DNA from: Chromera velia
Lineage: Eukaryota; Sar; Chromeraceae
DNA length: 21,404 nt
Assembly: GCA_018398765.1 (NCBI GenBank)
Contig: JAHBMJ010001697.1
Location: 1 to 21,404, forward strand
Direction: 5' to 3'
The notes under the pieces are model-generated. The model saw only the letters and a list, made by a program, of their open reading frames with translations, did not search any database and had not been told where the DNA came from. A program made the position numbers and the translations under genes. This document shows positions 10,172 to 18,930 of this stretch, piece by piece. Each line of letters opens with the position of its first letter. The stretch's first letter is position 1.

Positions 10172-10540
10172 CTTGAATCTGCAGGAATGGGCTTATGAGG
10201 AAAGAAAAATTTAGTGCATGCAACGGCCAACCAGCGTCTGTCAGTCTGAGTAGGCTTTTCTGTTGAGTGAGTGAGTCTTTCTAAGGGCCAGGCAATGAAG
10301 GATGCAAGCAAAAAATGCAGAAGAGAAGCAGTTTCAAAGAGTGTTAGTATTGGTCGATTGACTTACTGACGTCAGAGTCTGTCTTGATCTCCTCCTGTAT
10401 GGACGGAATATTGTCTTATTTCCATAACACCAGCGTCCCCTCTAATCTTTTTTTCCCCTTCTCCTTCCTCCCCCTTGAGTTCCCTGCCGCCAGTCTGTCC
10501 GATCTCCTCCCCTAGAGCAAGAACAGCCTGCAAGCTCAAC
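10172..10540 (-). other. copia leader between primer-binding site and Gag
   Basis: This stretch lies between the primer-binding site and the Gag start and has no convincing protein. It contains the palindrome CTGACGTCAG at 10366-10375, which includes TGACGTCA, the core bound by CRE/bZIP-type factors. It probably functioned as the 5' untranslated leader of the element's RNA. A regulatory role for the palindrome is inference. Confidence 0.5.
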
Positions 10541-10565
10541 GGTTCGAGCCCGCCTGGGAGCACCA
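10541..10565 (-). promoter_or_regulatory. copia primer-binding site (tRNA 3' end complement)
   Basis: On the minus strand the sequence starts TGGTGCTCCCAGGCGGGCTC and continues CGAACC, 25 bases in all. The plus strand therefore reads as the 3' end of a tRNA: TTCGAGC T-loop, the stem strand CCGCC, the acceptor strand TGGGAGC, discriminator A and CCA. The CCA is encoded, and upstream bases do not pair as a T-stem, so this is a primer-binding site and not a tRNA gene. It lies three bases from a candidate LTR edge. The donor tRNA would begin with GCUCCCA. I cannot name it with confidence. Confidence 0.85.
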
Positions 10566-10568
10566 GAT

Positions 10569-10715
10569 TGAAGTTTGTGTCCCGTCCAGTCTTATTTGGT
10601 CTACTGGCTCCCTTCCGTCCCGTACGGTCTAATACAATATATTGCTGCTAGATGAGACAATAAGTTCAGTCAGTCAGTACTTCAGTCCGGTACCTACAGG
10701 AGGGTAAGTCTGACA
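10569..10715 (-). mobile_element. Candidate 5' LTR of the copia element
   Basis: The stretch next to the primer-binding site would be the 5' LTR. Its inner end is TTCA on the minus strand (TG on plus at 10569). A possible outer end is TGTCAGAC on the minus strand (10708-10715). A TATA-like CAATATATTG lies at about 10636-10645. No second copy was found in the window, so the outer edge is a guess and the true LTR may be longer. Confidence 0.35.
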
Positions 10716-11310
10716 GTCCACCATTCCCACTCCTGGTACTCCTGAATGTTTCTTTCCGATCCAGGTCTCTTTCATTTATTTTTCTGCATGCATGTGAAGA
10801 ATTACTTTTTGAGCTTAATTACACGTTTTGCATTTTGCTCTCAGTCGCTCGCATTCGCGCACGGTCACGCACTTCCTGACCGGGTCTGACTTTACTGTGC
10901 GCGGCGGCGGGATATTCCAAGATCGGCGCCGCAAGGGCCGAACTTCGGACAGCGCGTCCCCCGCGGCCGCGGCCCCCCAAAGTATTAATATATTCATATA
11001 GCTATACGGGGCCGGAGCCCTGCATGCGCACCTGCATGGCGCCATTGACGCACGCCTGGGGCGGCCCTGAGAGGCTTTCTCACCGTCAACCGGTGAGCCG
11101 CGCAAAAGCCTGGGCACGAATACTGCTTGCATGACGTGCAGGGCATTGCAGGGCCTCAAAAGGCCTCCGCAAGGAGGAAAAGCGCACGAGTCACTCACTA
11201 GATTCTGCGCATTTTTTCGTGCCATTGTTGGGTGGAAGGTACGGGTCCTTTCTTCTGTACGCGCACCCGTCAGTCCAGACAACAGCGCGTCAACACTCAT
11301 CATGTGACTC
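10716..11310. promoter_or_regulatory. GC/CpG-rich 5' flank of the HET-like/LRR gene
   Basis: The sequence changes sharply to CpG-rich at about 10850 (many CGCG, GCGC and CGGCCG words), with a short AT island containing TATTAATATATTCATATAG at about 10983-11001. Such a region may hold the promoter of the gene that starts at 11311, but no specific motif proves it. A minus-strand open frame at 10815-11312 shows no known domain and is probably a composition effect. Confidence 0.35.
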
Positions 11311-13434
11311 ATGCCGCAAGGCAGTCAAGAACGCAGCGAGCCTACGGATGACAGCGAGTCCTCCAAAATTCCTGAGGAGTCCAGGGATAGCAGATGGAGA
11401 CAGAGAGTTCTTTGCTCCCTCCGCCAGTCATCTTACTTCGATCTTTGGCGAGCAGTCGAGGAAACTGCTCGGGGAGGGGAGGCGGAAGGTGCGGTGCCCC
11501 ATCCGTTCTCAACCTCATCGTGCGCTTGGTGTGGACGGCTCCTGAGAGAGTGTTTGGACGAGTGGGCGTCGCTCTGTGCAGGGCTGCACTGTCGCAGTGT
11601 ACAGACCGTGATCAGGCTAGGACAAGAGACGGGCAAGGCGACATCTGAGGGGATGCGGGTGGAGGGGGACGTGTGCGATGGTGAAGGAGAGAGGGAGGAA
11701 GACCCAGAAAGTGCGTCAGCTTCCCCTCTACTTGTGACTTTCCGCTGTCTTCATGAGGCCCTTCTCTCGACCCGATGGAGGCTGGGAAGTGACCGCTCGA
11801 TTTTCTACCTCGCGTTCACAGGGGCATTCGCTCTCGTGGAGGTGAGTGACTTGGCGCGTTTCGTTGGCATGGGTGGACAGGCGTGTGCCCGTCAGATTCT
11901 AGAGGAGTTCTTCCCTTCACTCCACGTGAGTCGACAGAAGCTGCTCGAGATTCTCGAGAGCGAACCAGGGGGGGGAGAGGGGTTCGTGCCTGAGGTGTTC
12001 TGCCTGTCTTACGGGTGGCATGCCAAAGGAAACCCCGACCCAACCAGGTCTCTGTGCAGCGCCATTGCTCAGATTCCGGAATTTGATTGCGATCATGCGT
12101 GGGAGGAGGGGGTGAAGCTGAGAAAGGACCGAGGTGACCAGGATTCCACCACCATGTCCTCCGAATTCGACACTTTTTCGTGCTCTCATGCTGCCAGTGG
12201 CCTCACCCCCTTCCTCTCATGGTTGTCCTCTCATTTTCAAACTCGCAGCCTGAGTGCAGAGGATCATGGGCATTTCCTCTTCTGGGACTTTTTGTCCCTT
12301 CATCAGAGACTCCCCCACAGAGACCGCACACCCATCGAAAAAAGAGCTTTCAGGTCAGGCCTCTCACACGTCTCGACTCTGTACGGGAACGAGGCCACAC
12401 GCATGGTGCGCTTTGCACAGATGCCCCCAGCGCACCCATCCGTGACCAACCGCACGCCCTACACCCACCGCGGGTGGACCGTTTTCGAGAGCCGCGTGGC
12501 CGGATTGAAGAGACAGGCTGTAGCGAGGACTGTGCAGATTGGTAGTTTGCCCCCCGACTTCCTCAGCCTTCCGCTCTCCCCTCCGGACTTTACCTCACTC
12601 CTTGACCAGCACCACGACAACGGCGAGGAGGTAATCAGATTTTCCAACGGGTTTGAAGATCGTCCCCGGTTGAAACGCTTCTACGAGAGGTATTTCGCCG
12701 AGGCCTTCGGGAAGAAAAAGACTCTCTCCCTTGCAAGAAGCAGATGCGTGACGGAAAGAGAGGCAACACAGCTCGCCTCCGCCCTTCTGTGGGCAGCCTC
12801 CCATTCTCCAGGTCCTGACGGATGCCTTATCAAGACAGTCGAGCTGGGAGACTGTGAAATGAGCCGCCTCGCTGTGTGCCGTCTCCTCTCTGCCGCTGCT
12901 GAGCTGCCGTCTCTCCGGGTTCTTAGGCTTCCAGAAGAGTGGAAGTCTGTCAAGCCCGAGGACAGAGTTCTGACAGACGAAACACTGCAGGGTCTAGCGT
13001 TGCTGACGAGCCTGACCGAGCTACAAGTGTGCGGACCCGGCGTGGGAGACGGAACGGTGGCGCTTCTGTCTGAGCACCTGAGCTCTCTGCAGAGCCTCTC
13101 GCTGCGTCACGCTTCTGCGTCAGCAAGGAGTCTGATGAGCCTTGTGAGGCTGCGGCGTCTGGAGAGGATAGACCTAGAAGAAACGGAAACCACAGATGAG
13201 CTCCTTAGTGGGCTTGCAAAGAAGCTTCCTCTTCTTACAGACATCGGCGTTGCCAACACAAAAGTAACGGAAAAGGGTCTTGTTTCCCTGTTGGAAGCAG
13301 AAAATCTAGAGTCATTGTGCTTGTGTAGACACAGCCAGGAGGCGGCATTCATTTTTGCAGAGACAACACTGCGTGAACGGTTTCCTGACTTCGAAATTGA
13401 AGACCGAGGCGGCCCATCGCTGCTCTTTTGTTAA
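11311..13434 (+). CDS. HET-like domain protein with C-terminal leucine-rich repeats
   Basis: This is an intact single-exon frame of 707 codons. ATG 11311 is the first Met after an in-frame TGA at 11305-11307, and the frame ends with TAA. Four motifs in residues 230-393 occur in the order known from HET (heterokaryon incompatibility) domains: FCLSYGWH (230-237), FWDFLSLHQ (324-332), LYGNEAT (357-363) and HRGWTVFE (386-393). These compare with LSYCWG, WIDxLCIxQ, IYxxAxxT and RxWTxQE. Residues from about 505 to 690 form cysteine-containing type leucine-rich repeats, with LTSLTELQVCGPGVGDGTVALL and similar units. An acidic stretch lies near residues 120-136. No signal peptide or membrane segment is evident, so a cytosolic protein is likely. 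By analogy it may be a recognition or cell-death-type protein, but this is inference. Two retroelements flank it. Confidence 0.88.
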   Translation: MPQGSQERSEPTDDSESSKIPEESRDSRWRQRVLCSLRQSSYFDLWRAVEETARGGEAEGAVPHPFSTSSCAWCGRLLRECLDEWASLCAGLHCRSVQTVIRLGQETGKATSEGMRVEGDVCDGEGEREEDPESASASPLLVTFRCLHEALLSTRWRLGSDRSIFYLAFTGAFALVEVSDLARFVGMGGQACARQILEEFFPSLHVSRQKLLEILESEPGGGEGFVPEVFCLSYGWHAKGNPDPTRSLCSAIAQIPEFDCDHAWEEGVKLRKDRGDQDSTTMSSEFDTFSCSHAASGLTPFLSWLSSHFQTRSLSAEDHGHFLFWDFLSLHQRLPHRDRTPIEKRAFRSGLSHVSTLYGNEATRMVRFAQMPPAHPSVTNRTPYTHRGWTVFESRVAGLKRQAVARTVQIGSLPPDFLSLPLSPPDFTSLLDQHHDNGEEVIRFSNGFEDRPRLKRFYERYFAEAFGKKKTLSLARSRCVTEREATQLASALLWAASHSPGPDGCLIKTVELGDCEMSRLAVCRLLSAAAELPSLRVLRLPEEWKSVKPEDRVLTDETLQGLALLTSLTELQVCGPGVGDGTVALLSEHLSSLQSLSLRHASASARSLMSLVRLRRLERIDLEETETTDELLSGLAKKLPLLTDIGVANTKVTEKGLVSLLEAENLESLCLCRHSQEAAFIFAETTLRERFPDFEIEDRGGPSLLFC

Positions 13435-14194
13435 AAACTTTATTTGATAAAACTATAGCTCATTGCATGCGGTGACATGACACTATGTCAATGGCTTGTT
13501 CTACAACTTGTTTGTAAAACTATTTACTAGTAGTAGTAGCAGTCGTCGCTAGGCGTGGTTTATACATAAATACATACATTAAATTCTGTTTATCAAGAAT
13601 GTTTGTATGTAATGTATATAAACTAATGTTGTAAACGTGACGTGTTTAAAAGGTCATTTTCAAAACCGAATTCCTGATAATGCCTAACAATGCCTAGGAT
13701 AATGTCAGTTAAGTTTCTAGTCAGGTTTTTATAGTCAGTTTACTAGTTGGTCAGACTGTTACTAAACTAGTCTAGTATATAGGCTAAAAACTAGTGACAA
13801 ACCTAGACTCGGAGTTGAATACTATTTTTTTAAATATGTTCTTTATATACATTGTGTATACATTATATTCTCTAAGTCCAGAATGTATATAAGAATGTAT
13901 GTATGTATAAACTACGCCTAGAGTCGTCGTAGTCCTAGGAGTACAAAGGGGCAGCACACTAAAGATTTTTTGTAACCCAGTTACGTTAGGGGGGGGGGGG
14001 GGCGGGGTTATAATTCATGTAAATTTAATTCATGTCAACCTACAGCCTCCCGGGTAATGAGACATATCTCTCTAGGCTCCCCCCTTATACTACCCCTACC
14101 AAACGGTCCTGGTCCAAACCTTGGTGGTTATAAGGAGCGGGACTACGATTCCTAGGCACCGTAGTAGGCAGTATTTAATAACTCTAGTTACGAT
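13435..14194. other. AT-rich intergenic DNA with CTAG clusters and a G-run
   Basis: No gene is visible. The sequence is AT-rich with repeated ATGTATATAA and CTAGT words; CTAG occurs about eleven times between 13520 and 13950. A run of 14 G followed by C and four G lies at 13989-14007. The 3' untranslated end of the preceding gene probably lies at the start of this stretch, but I cannot fix a polyadenylation site. Confidence 0.5.
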
Positions 14195-14269
14195 AAAGCC
14201 AAAGCGGCAAAGCCAAAGCGGTAAAGCTAAAGCGGTAAAGCCAAAGCGGCAAAGCCAAAGCGGCAAAGC
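14195..14269. repeat. 14-bp minisatellite, five copies plus a partial
   Basis: The unit AAAGCCAAAGCGGC is repeated five times from 14195, with only C/T changes between copies, and ends in a partial AAAGC. Each unit itself contains two AAAGC-type half units. Open frames across it on the minus strand (14096-14371 and 14184-14390) translate to repeated LALPLWLCRFGF-like residues and are artefacts of the repeat. Confidence 0.92.
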
Positions 14270-14570
14270 ATGACGGCAGCCATTGACGGCAGATGCTGCG
14301 AGTCGATCGATCATTTTCAGGCTTTGGCGTGGGTGCGGAGAGAGTAGACAAACAAGCATGTAGCCCCACATGGCCGCAGAAGGCTACCAACTCCCAATAC
14401 TATGAGCTTCTTCTGCAATAGTCGGAGACGGCTTTGCGAACTTCTTGTTCCCCCAGTCTTTTGACGCAATTGAGGCCTCTAGAGTTGCTAGGTGTTCCCT
14501 CACTCCGAAACAAGCAGCGGTGCTCTAAAAGGACAACCACAGAGCAAGCAGAGGAAGCAAAACACCCACA

Positions 14571-14768
14571 ATGACCTCGGAGCTTCAACCGACTGAGGAG
14601 ACGCCTGCAAGCTGGGCTGTCTATTCCCTTCAGATCCAGAACTATAACAAACACGGCGGTGCCCGTGACTTCGCACGGCGCCTGGGGGTAGATGTCAGCC
14701 TTCCAGGTTTCTCCCTTCCTTCAATGCCGACCAGACAAGCCGCGCTCACGGCCGCAGCCAGTTTTTGA
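14571..14768 (+). CDS. Possible small hypothetical protein or first exon
   Basis: A 65-codon frame (MTSELQPTEETPASW) begins at ATG 14571 after CACCCACA and ends at TGA. The composition is balanced and GC-richer than the flanks, which makes it more plausible than most short frames here. I do not recognise it. An overlapping frame at 14692-14994 (100 codons, GTG-type opening, lysine-rich tail KKNKEKEKKREMG) is an alternative, and the two could be parts of one spliced gene. Neither is supported by a domain. Confidence 0.22.
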   Translation: MTSELQPTEETPASWAVYSLQIQNYNKHGGARDFARRLGVDVSLPGFSLPSMPTRQAALTAAASF

Positions 14769-14994
14769 AAAGGCGGTGCTGTGTAGAAGAAGAAAATCGG
14801 AGGAGACGACGAAAATCTGGGGGCATAACTCGATGGGGGTTTTCCACCTGGGTCAGGATGGCAAGTCACACGTATGCACCCGCCATGGAGCACTTCAGAA
14901 CGACTGTGATGGCGTGAGTTTCCCAGTATTCAAACAGCAGTCGGGGAAAAGCAAAAAGAATAAAGAAAAAGAGAAAAAGAGAGAGATGGGATAG

Positions 14995-15198
14995 AAAAAG
15001 GCGGGTAGCTTGGCTCTCCCCGGCCACCTAAGCCCACCTTTTAATCTTACAGACCAGCATTTATAGCCAACCTTTTCTCATAGTTCAGGACAAGCCCTAT
15101 AGGCCGGCTACGAGCAGTGGGCATGCGAAGGGCCTGCGGAGCGGCGGCGCCGCGAAACACGCATATAATTTATGTGGCATTGGCCGCTCTGGCGTCAT
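14995..15198. other. GC-rich spacer before the gypsy element
   Basis: No gene is seen. The stretch has CpG-rich words (GCGGCGGCGCCGCG near 15140) beside an AT island GCATATAATTTATG near 15160, a juxtaposition that resembles the flank of the gene at 11311. CTTTTAATCTTACAG at about 15038-15052 looks like an intron 3' splice site, but I cannot attach exons to it. Confidence 0.35.
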
Positions 15199-15370
15199 GT
15201 AGCAATCTGACGTGGCCTGACGTCAGAAAAGCATTAGCCTGCCTTCTAGCGACTGATTAATCTGTTTGACTGAACGTTGTGTGAACTCTTCTAGGTCAAA
15301 CTTATATGTCAAGGAACCTCTGAATATACATCAACGTATTTAAAGTTCTTAGCCCCATAGAACGCTAACA
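15199..15370 (+). mobile_element. Candidate 5' LTR of the gypsy element
   Basis: A TG at 15199 (TGTAGCAATC) and a CA at 15370 (GCTAACA) bound a 172-base stretch directly before the primer-binding site. The ends TGT...ACA suit an LTR. TATTTAAAG at 15337-15345 could be its TATA box, and CTGACGTCAG at 15217-15226 is a bZIP/CRE-type palindrome with a second TGACG ten bases upstream. The 3' boundary is well placed by the primer-binding site. The 5' boundary is a guess because no second LTR is available. Confidence 0.5.
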
Positions 15371-15373
15371 GTG

Positions 15374-15397
15374 TGGTAGCAGAGCAAGGTTCCGAAC
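15374..15397 (+). promoter_or_regulatory. gypsy primer-binding site (initiator tRNA-Met)
   Basis: TGGTAGCAGAGCAAGGTTCC followed by GAAC is complementary to a tRNA 3' end that reads GCTCTGCTACCA, the acceptor strand typical of eukaryotic initiator tRNA-Met. The match continues into a TTCGGAACC-like T-arm. It sits three bases after the CA end of the candidate LTR, as expected for a minus-strand DNA synthesis primer. Confidence 0.85.
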
Positions 15398-15451
15398 AAG
15401 GATTTCCAACTTTATTCAGTCTGAATCCCCTGTTGTTTGCAATTGTCTGTC

Positions 15452-16230
15452 ATGGAACAACTTCCCATTCTACTGCCATCGGAGCAGGTTAGCAATGCTT
15501 TGCACAACCTTCAGCAGAGCATACTGGCCTTGCAACAAAACTAGCAGCAGTTCCAGCAGATTCTTGAAGGTGCAGTTGCAGCTCAAACCAATGTTGCTGC
15601 ACCACCTGTGTTCCCTACAGAAGAAGGTGCACTTCCCTCTGCTGTACCTCAGGGCCCTGAAGTTGAAGAACGTGAGCAGGTGCCTCATATCACTCTGGTG
15701 AAGCCAGAGACATTTACTGGACACCGCGACCAAACAGAGAGGTTCATCACGGACACGGATGATTACTTCACCAATATCCAAGTCCCTCGTCATCGTCAAC
15801 TGGGAATCGTCAAGACTTTTCTGTTTGCACCCCTGAAGAACTGGTTCGACTTGAGGGTGAAGCGTGAACAGGGTTTTGCAGATTGGCCAGCATTGCGTGA
15901 AGTGCTGAGAGGGAAGTACAAGGAGAAACATGAGTGAAGGAAGGCGAGGAGGAACGTTCTCACCCTCATGTGCACAAGGTCCATCACCGACTACAACGAG
16001 GAGTTCTCCACACTCGCTCTGAAGATCCCAGGAGCGAATAAGTTGGATTTGGTTGATGACTACATCAAAGGATTGCCTCTTATTATCAGGTACGAGACAA
16101 ACCGAGCGGAACCTATCATTTTGGAAGAAATAATGGAGAAGGCCCTTGACAATGAGCTCTGGCTGCAGGATGTCAACTCTTGCAAGGGCCACTGGAGTCG
16201 GAAAAACATGTACACGCCTGCAGCGTTGGA
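15452..16230 (+). pseudogene. gypsy Gag (Retrotrans_gag-type capsid)
   Basis: ATG 15452-15454 starts MEQLPILLPSEQ in the frame that carries the capsid. That frame is interrupted by a TAG at 15542-15544 within a glutamine run and by a TGA at 15935-15937. Between and after these are the hallmarks of the gypsy capsid: VKPETFTGHRDQTERFI, KNWFDLRVKREQG with the conserved W, ALREVLRGKY, ITDYNEEFSTLAL and DYIKGLPLIIRYE. The protein would pack the element's RNA. Its C-terminal boundary is set where similarity fades. A 292-codon open frame on the opposite strand (15470-16348) is a shadow. Confidence 0.82.
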
Positions 16231-16800
16231 CCCGATTGACCCGACAGGACCAGTGCCAATGGAATTGTGTGGGTTTAGTGCTCCTCGGAGGCCTACGGGG
16301 TTGCCACCACGTCACCCTGCAATTCCGCATGCAGGTTGTGTGGGACAACAGACGGAGACTGCACCGTTGTTTGCTATGTTAAGTCAGGCAGTGTGGCAAC
16401 GGACCCCAGTTGCCCCCACACATACGAGTCATTCAGACGTCCCAAACAAGACCTTTTTAGCCTTTCCCACGGATGCAGGGCTACCCCTAGCAGCCTTCCC
16501 TTCCCTTCCTGTCTCTGTACCCTTTTGGCGATCAGGGTGCCCAGTCTTGGGGAGGGAGAGGCAGGTCTGGTCGACAAGGTGACAGCTCAAGTTCACCGAT
16601 GTCACCTGGCAGAGGTTTTAGCTCAGATGGAAGGGGGCGTATGTAATCTTCGTCCTTTGGTGGATCGCCTCAGCCCCGTTACGGTGGATCTCCAGCACAC
16701 AAGGCAGGATTAAAGAGGATTGCCGGGGTGAGGACGATCCGAAACTGAAGCAAGAATAATGACATCGTGGTCGAAGGAAACCAAGCGGTACGTAGACAAG
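16231..16800 (+). pseudogene. Degenerate gypsy nucleocapsid/linker region
   Basis: No single frame carries this region. In one frame, CYVKSGSVATDPSCP (about 16371-16415) has the spacing of a C-x2-C-x4-H-x4-C zinc knuckle but lacks the second C and the H. In another frame, 16531-16650 reads as a glycine/arginine-rich tail (WGGRGRSGRQG and SPGRGFSSDGRGRM), typical of a nucleocapsid end. I infer that at least one indel separates the two. The knuckle is probably inactivated. Confidence 0.4.
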
Positions 16801-17280
16801 GAGTCTGGTTCAAGAAGAAGAAAGACAGAGAAGAAAGGAAGGATCGTGTAAAACAGATAATGAGGATGAGGATGATTCGTTTAAAACTGGTTTTGTCTAT
16901 CATAGCACGGTCGTGGGTGCTCCAGTCAGAGTTTTGTATGACATTGGAGCCGATGATATTTTTATCGATAGCAATTTTGCACACTATCGGCAGTTACATA
17001 TTCGCAGGTTTGGTATTCCCCTTAATTGCCGGGTCGCTATGAAGGAGCCGAAGAGACGAGAGGTCAGTGAGTATGCACTTGCTGTGCCCCTTCGAATTCC
17101 AGAGTATCAGGAGACAGTCGGTGCATTGCTTACTGATCTTGATGGCTACGACATCATTCTTGGATGGAAGTGGAGTGATGTTTACCAACCTAAACTCAGT
17201 TACTGGTCTCGTTCCCTTCGCTTCTTCTTCAACGGCAAGGAAATGAATCTTCAGAGAGGTGCATATATAAAAAATAGACC
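16801..17280 (+). pseudogene. gypsy aspartic protease
   Basis: The frame that includes GTG 16913 reads VGAPVRVLYDIGADDIFID. The D-I-G-A at 16940-16951 stands where retropepsins have D-S/T-G-A, so the catalytic aspartate is present but the conserved T has become I, consistent with one C to T change. The expected partner motif appears as GYDIILGWKW (about 17142-17171). The frame is open upstream through an acidic stretch NEDEDDSFKTG. The protease would release Gag and Pol. The T to I change probably impairs activity. Confidence 0.75.
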
Positions 17281-18470
17281 TTGCCCTCCCATTGTGTCGC
17301 ATCTGCAGGCCAAGCGAGCAATCAAGAGGGGTACTGTCTGTCATATCGTGTGTCTGGAGATGACACATCGGCCTGTCTGCGACCTTGAGTGTTCTGCTCA
17401 TGCAACTGAAGTCAGTGAGGGAAAAGGAAGGGGGAGAATGAATGATGGGGGGATTTTAGGTTCTGACTTTCTCTCTTCTCTCCCGTCTGATCATCCTGCT
17501 CGGTCGGCCCCTGACTTGACAATGTCAGATGTGCATAAATTTCTCTCTCGACCAGATGCTGAGGTTTTGCTTGATGTAAAGGAAATTGTGGCTGATCATG
17601 CGACTCTTTTTCCTGATCGGTTGAAGGAATTGCCTACCTCGAGGAGACTTGATTTGGATTTCAAGATTGAACTCAAACCAGGTCACTCTCTTCCCGCCCG
17701 CCCGCCCTATCGTTTGTCGATCGGAGAACTGGATGAATTGAGAAGATAGATAGATGCATACATCGAGCAGGGATTCATCCGGGCCATATGATCCGGCCGT
17801 CTGCATCTCCGTATGTTGCTCCAATCTTGTTTGTCCAGAAGAAGGACGGAACCATGCACATATATTATGACTACACAGGCCTGAACAAAATCACGATCAA
17901 AGATAAATATTCTCTTCCTCACCCTCAGAATTTGATTGATCGACTGGATGGTGCCCGTTACTTCACGACACTTGACCTCTGTCAGTATTACCATCAAATG
18001 CATATGAAGGAGGAAGACATTCCAAAGACTGCTTTCACTACTCGATATGGCTCTTTTGAGTGGTTGGTCGTCTCTTTTTGTTTGACGAATGCACCACCGC
18101 ATGGAATGAGAGTGATTCAATATGTTCTTCGTTCATGTCTCGATCGTTTTGTGTCTGTTTTTCTGGATGACATTCTCATTTACTCACGCACAAGAGAAGA
18201 ACATAAAAAGTATATCCGGACTGTACTCAGATTGCTGGGTGAGGCAAAGCTGTATGCAAAGCTCTCAAAATATTATTTCATGCAGACTGATTTCGTCTTT
18301 CTGGGACTGAAGATTTCGCGAACGGGAGTGAGGCTGGAGAAAAGCAAGACAGAGGAAGTGAGTAAGTGGCCCACTCCAAAGAGCAAGAACGATGTGCTTT
18401 CTTTCCTTAGTTTTACAAACTGGGTGAGACGCTTTGTGCCTCGTTTTAGTGAAAAAGCAGGTCCTCTGTA
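17281..18470 (+). pseudogene. gypsy reverse transcriptase, frameshifted
   Basis: The N-terminal part is in the protease frame: LDLDFKIELKPGHSLPARPP, YRLSIGELDELRR, a TAG at 17747-17749 and IDAYIEQGFIR. A frame change at about 17770-17795 leads to IRPSASPYVAPILFVQKKDG. The finger and palm follow: DYTGLNKITIKDKYSLP, FTTLDLCQYYHQ (motif A aspartate), KTAFTTRYGSFEWLV, LTNAPP, and the catalytic box VFLDDILIYS (FLDD at 18160-18171). The frame change coincides with a near-duplicate ATCCGGGCCATATG followed by ATCCGGCCG, which suggests a 14-base insertion. The catalytic residues are intact. Confidence 0.88.
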
Positions 18471-18930
18471 TGCCGCTGTATGTGCTGCTGAAAGAGAACA
18501 AAGTGTTTAAATGGGGGAAAAAAGAGGAAGAGAGCTTTGAGGCAGTGAAAGAGGCAGTAAGAAATACTGTCGAACTGTATATTCCTGACCCTGCATGTCC
18601 GTTCAAAATTTTTGTGGATGCATGTGAGTCGACAGAGACGCTTGCTGCTGCACTCATGCAGGAAGACCCTGAGACTGGGTGGCTGCGTCCATGCGCTTTC
18701 ACCTCTCGAAAAATGACGCAGGCAGAGTTAGAGTAGCCGATTAGAGACAAAGAATTCCTCTCGGGTGTGTTTGCAGTGAAGACGTGGAGGCCGTACATGA
18801 GTTACACAACAAAGGTATGGTCAGATCATGAGTCTCTTAAGACTTAGTATATGAATCTGTCTGCTGATCGCACCTTGATGTCTTCACGTATGCGTAGGTT
18901 TGTCTTGACTTTCGACGAGGTGGGGATCAC
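18434..18930 (+). pseudogene. gypsy RNase H domain
   Basis: After a second frame change at about 18460-18490, the frame reads LYVLLKENKVFKWGKKEEESFEAVKEA and then FVDACESTETLAAALMQ, with the RNase H aspartate in the usual place. It continues past TAG at 18734-18736 (ELE stop PIRDKEFL) to VKTWRPYM and WSDHESLKT. A second TAG follows at 18845-18847, before YMNLSADRTLMSSRMRRFV. It removes the RNA template after reverse transcription. The frame change lies at CCTCTGTATG followed by CCGCTGTATG, a 10-base near duplicate. Confidence 0.82.

Larger units (their letters stand above)
4209..10715 (-). mobile_element. Ty1/copia-type LTR retrotransposon, decayed
   Basis: Read right to left, the order is candidate LTR, primer-binding site, leader, Gag with zinc knuckles, protease, integrase, reverse transcriptase, RNase H and polypurine tract. 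Integrase before reverse transcriptase is the diagnostic copia order. One frame can be followed with few shifts from about 9293 to the linker and RT, and another through RT and RNase H. Counting in-frame interruptions gives 17 stops (11 TAG, 3 TAA, 3 TGA) and frame changes near 9350-9390 and 5370-5442. Almost all domain signatures remain, so the copy is dead but not ancient. No 3' LTR was found, so the left boundary is set at the polypurine tract. The element is non-autonomous at best. Confidence 0.88.

Noticed and set aside
10541-10565. tRNA gene 3' end with encoded CCA
   Set aside because: There is no T-stem 5' strand and no matching acceptor 5' strand upstream. Position and orientation fit a retroelement primer-binding site.
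14096-14390. Minus-strand proteins with repeated ALPLW/CRFGF units
   Set aside because: They are direct translations of the 14-bp minisatellite.
15470-16348. 292-codon open frame on the minus strand
   Set aside because: It lies opposite the gypsy Gag, has no domain, and is explained by the base composition of the real coding strand.
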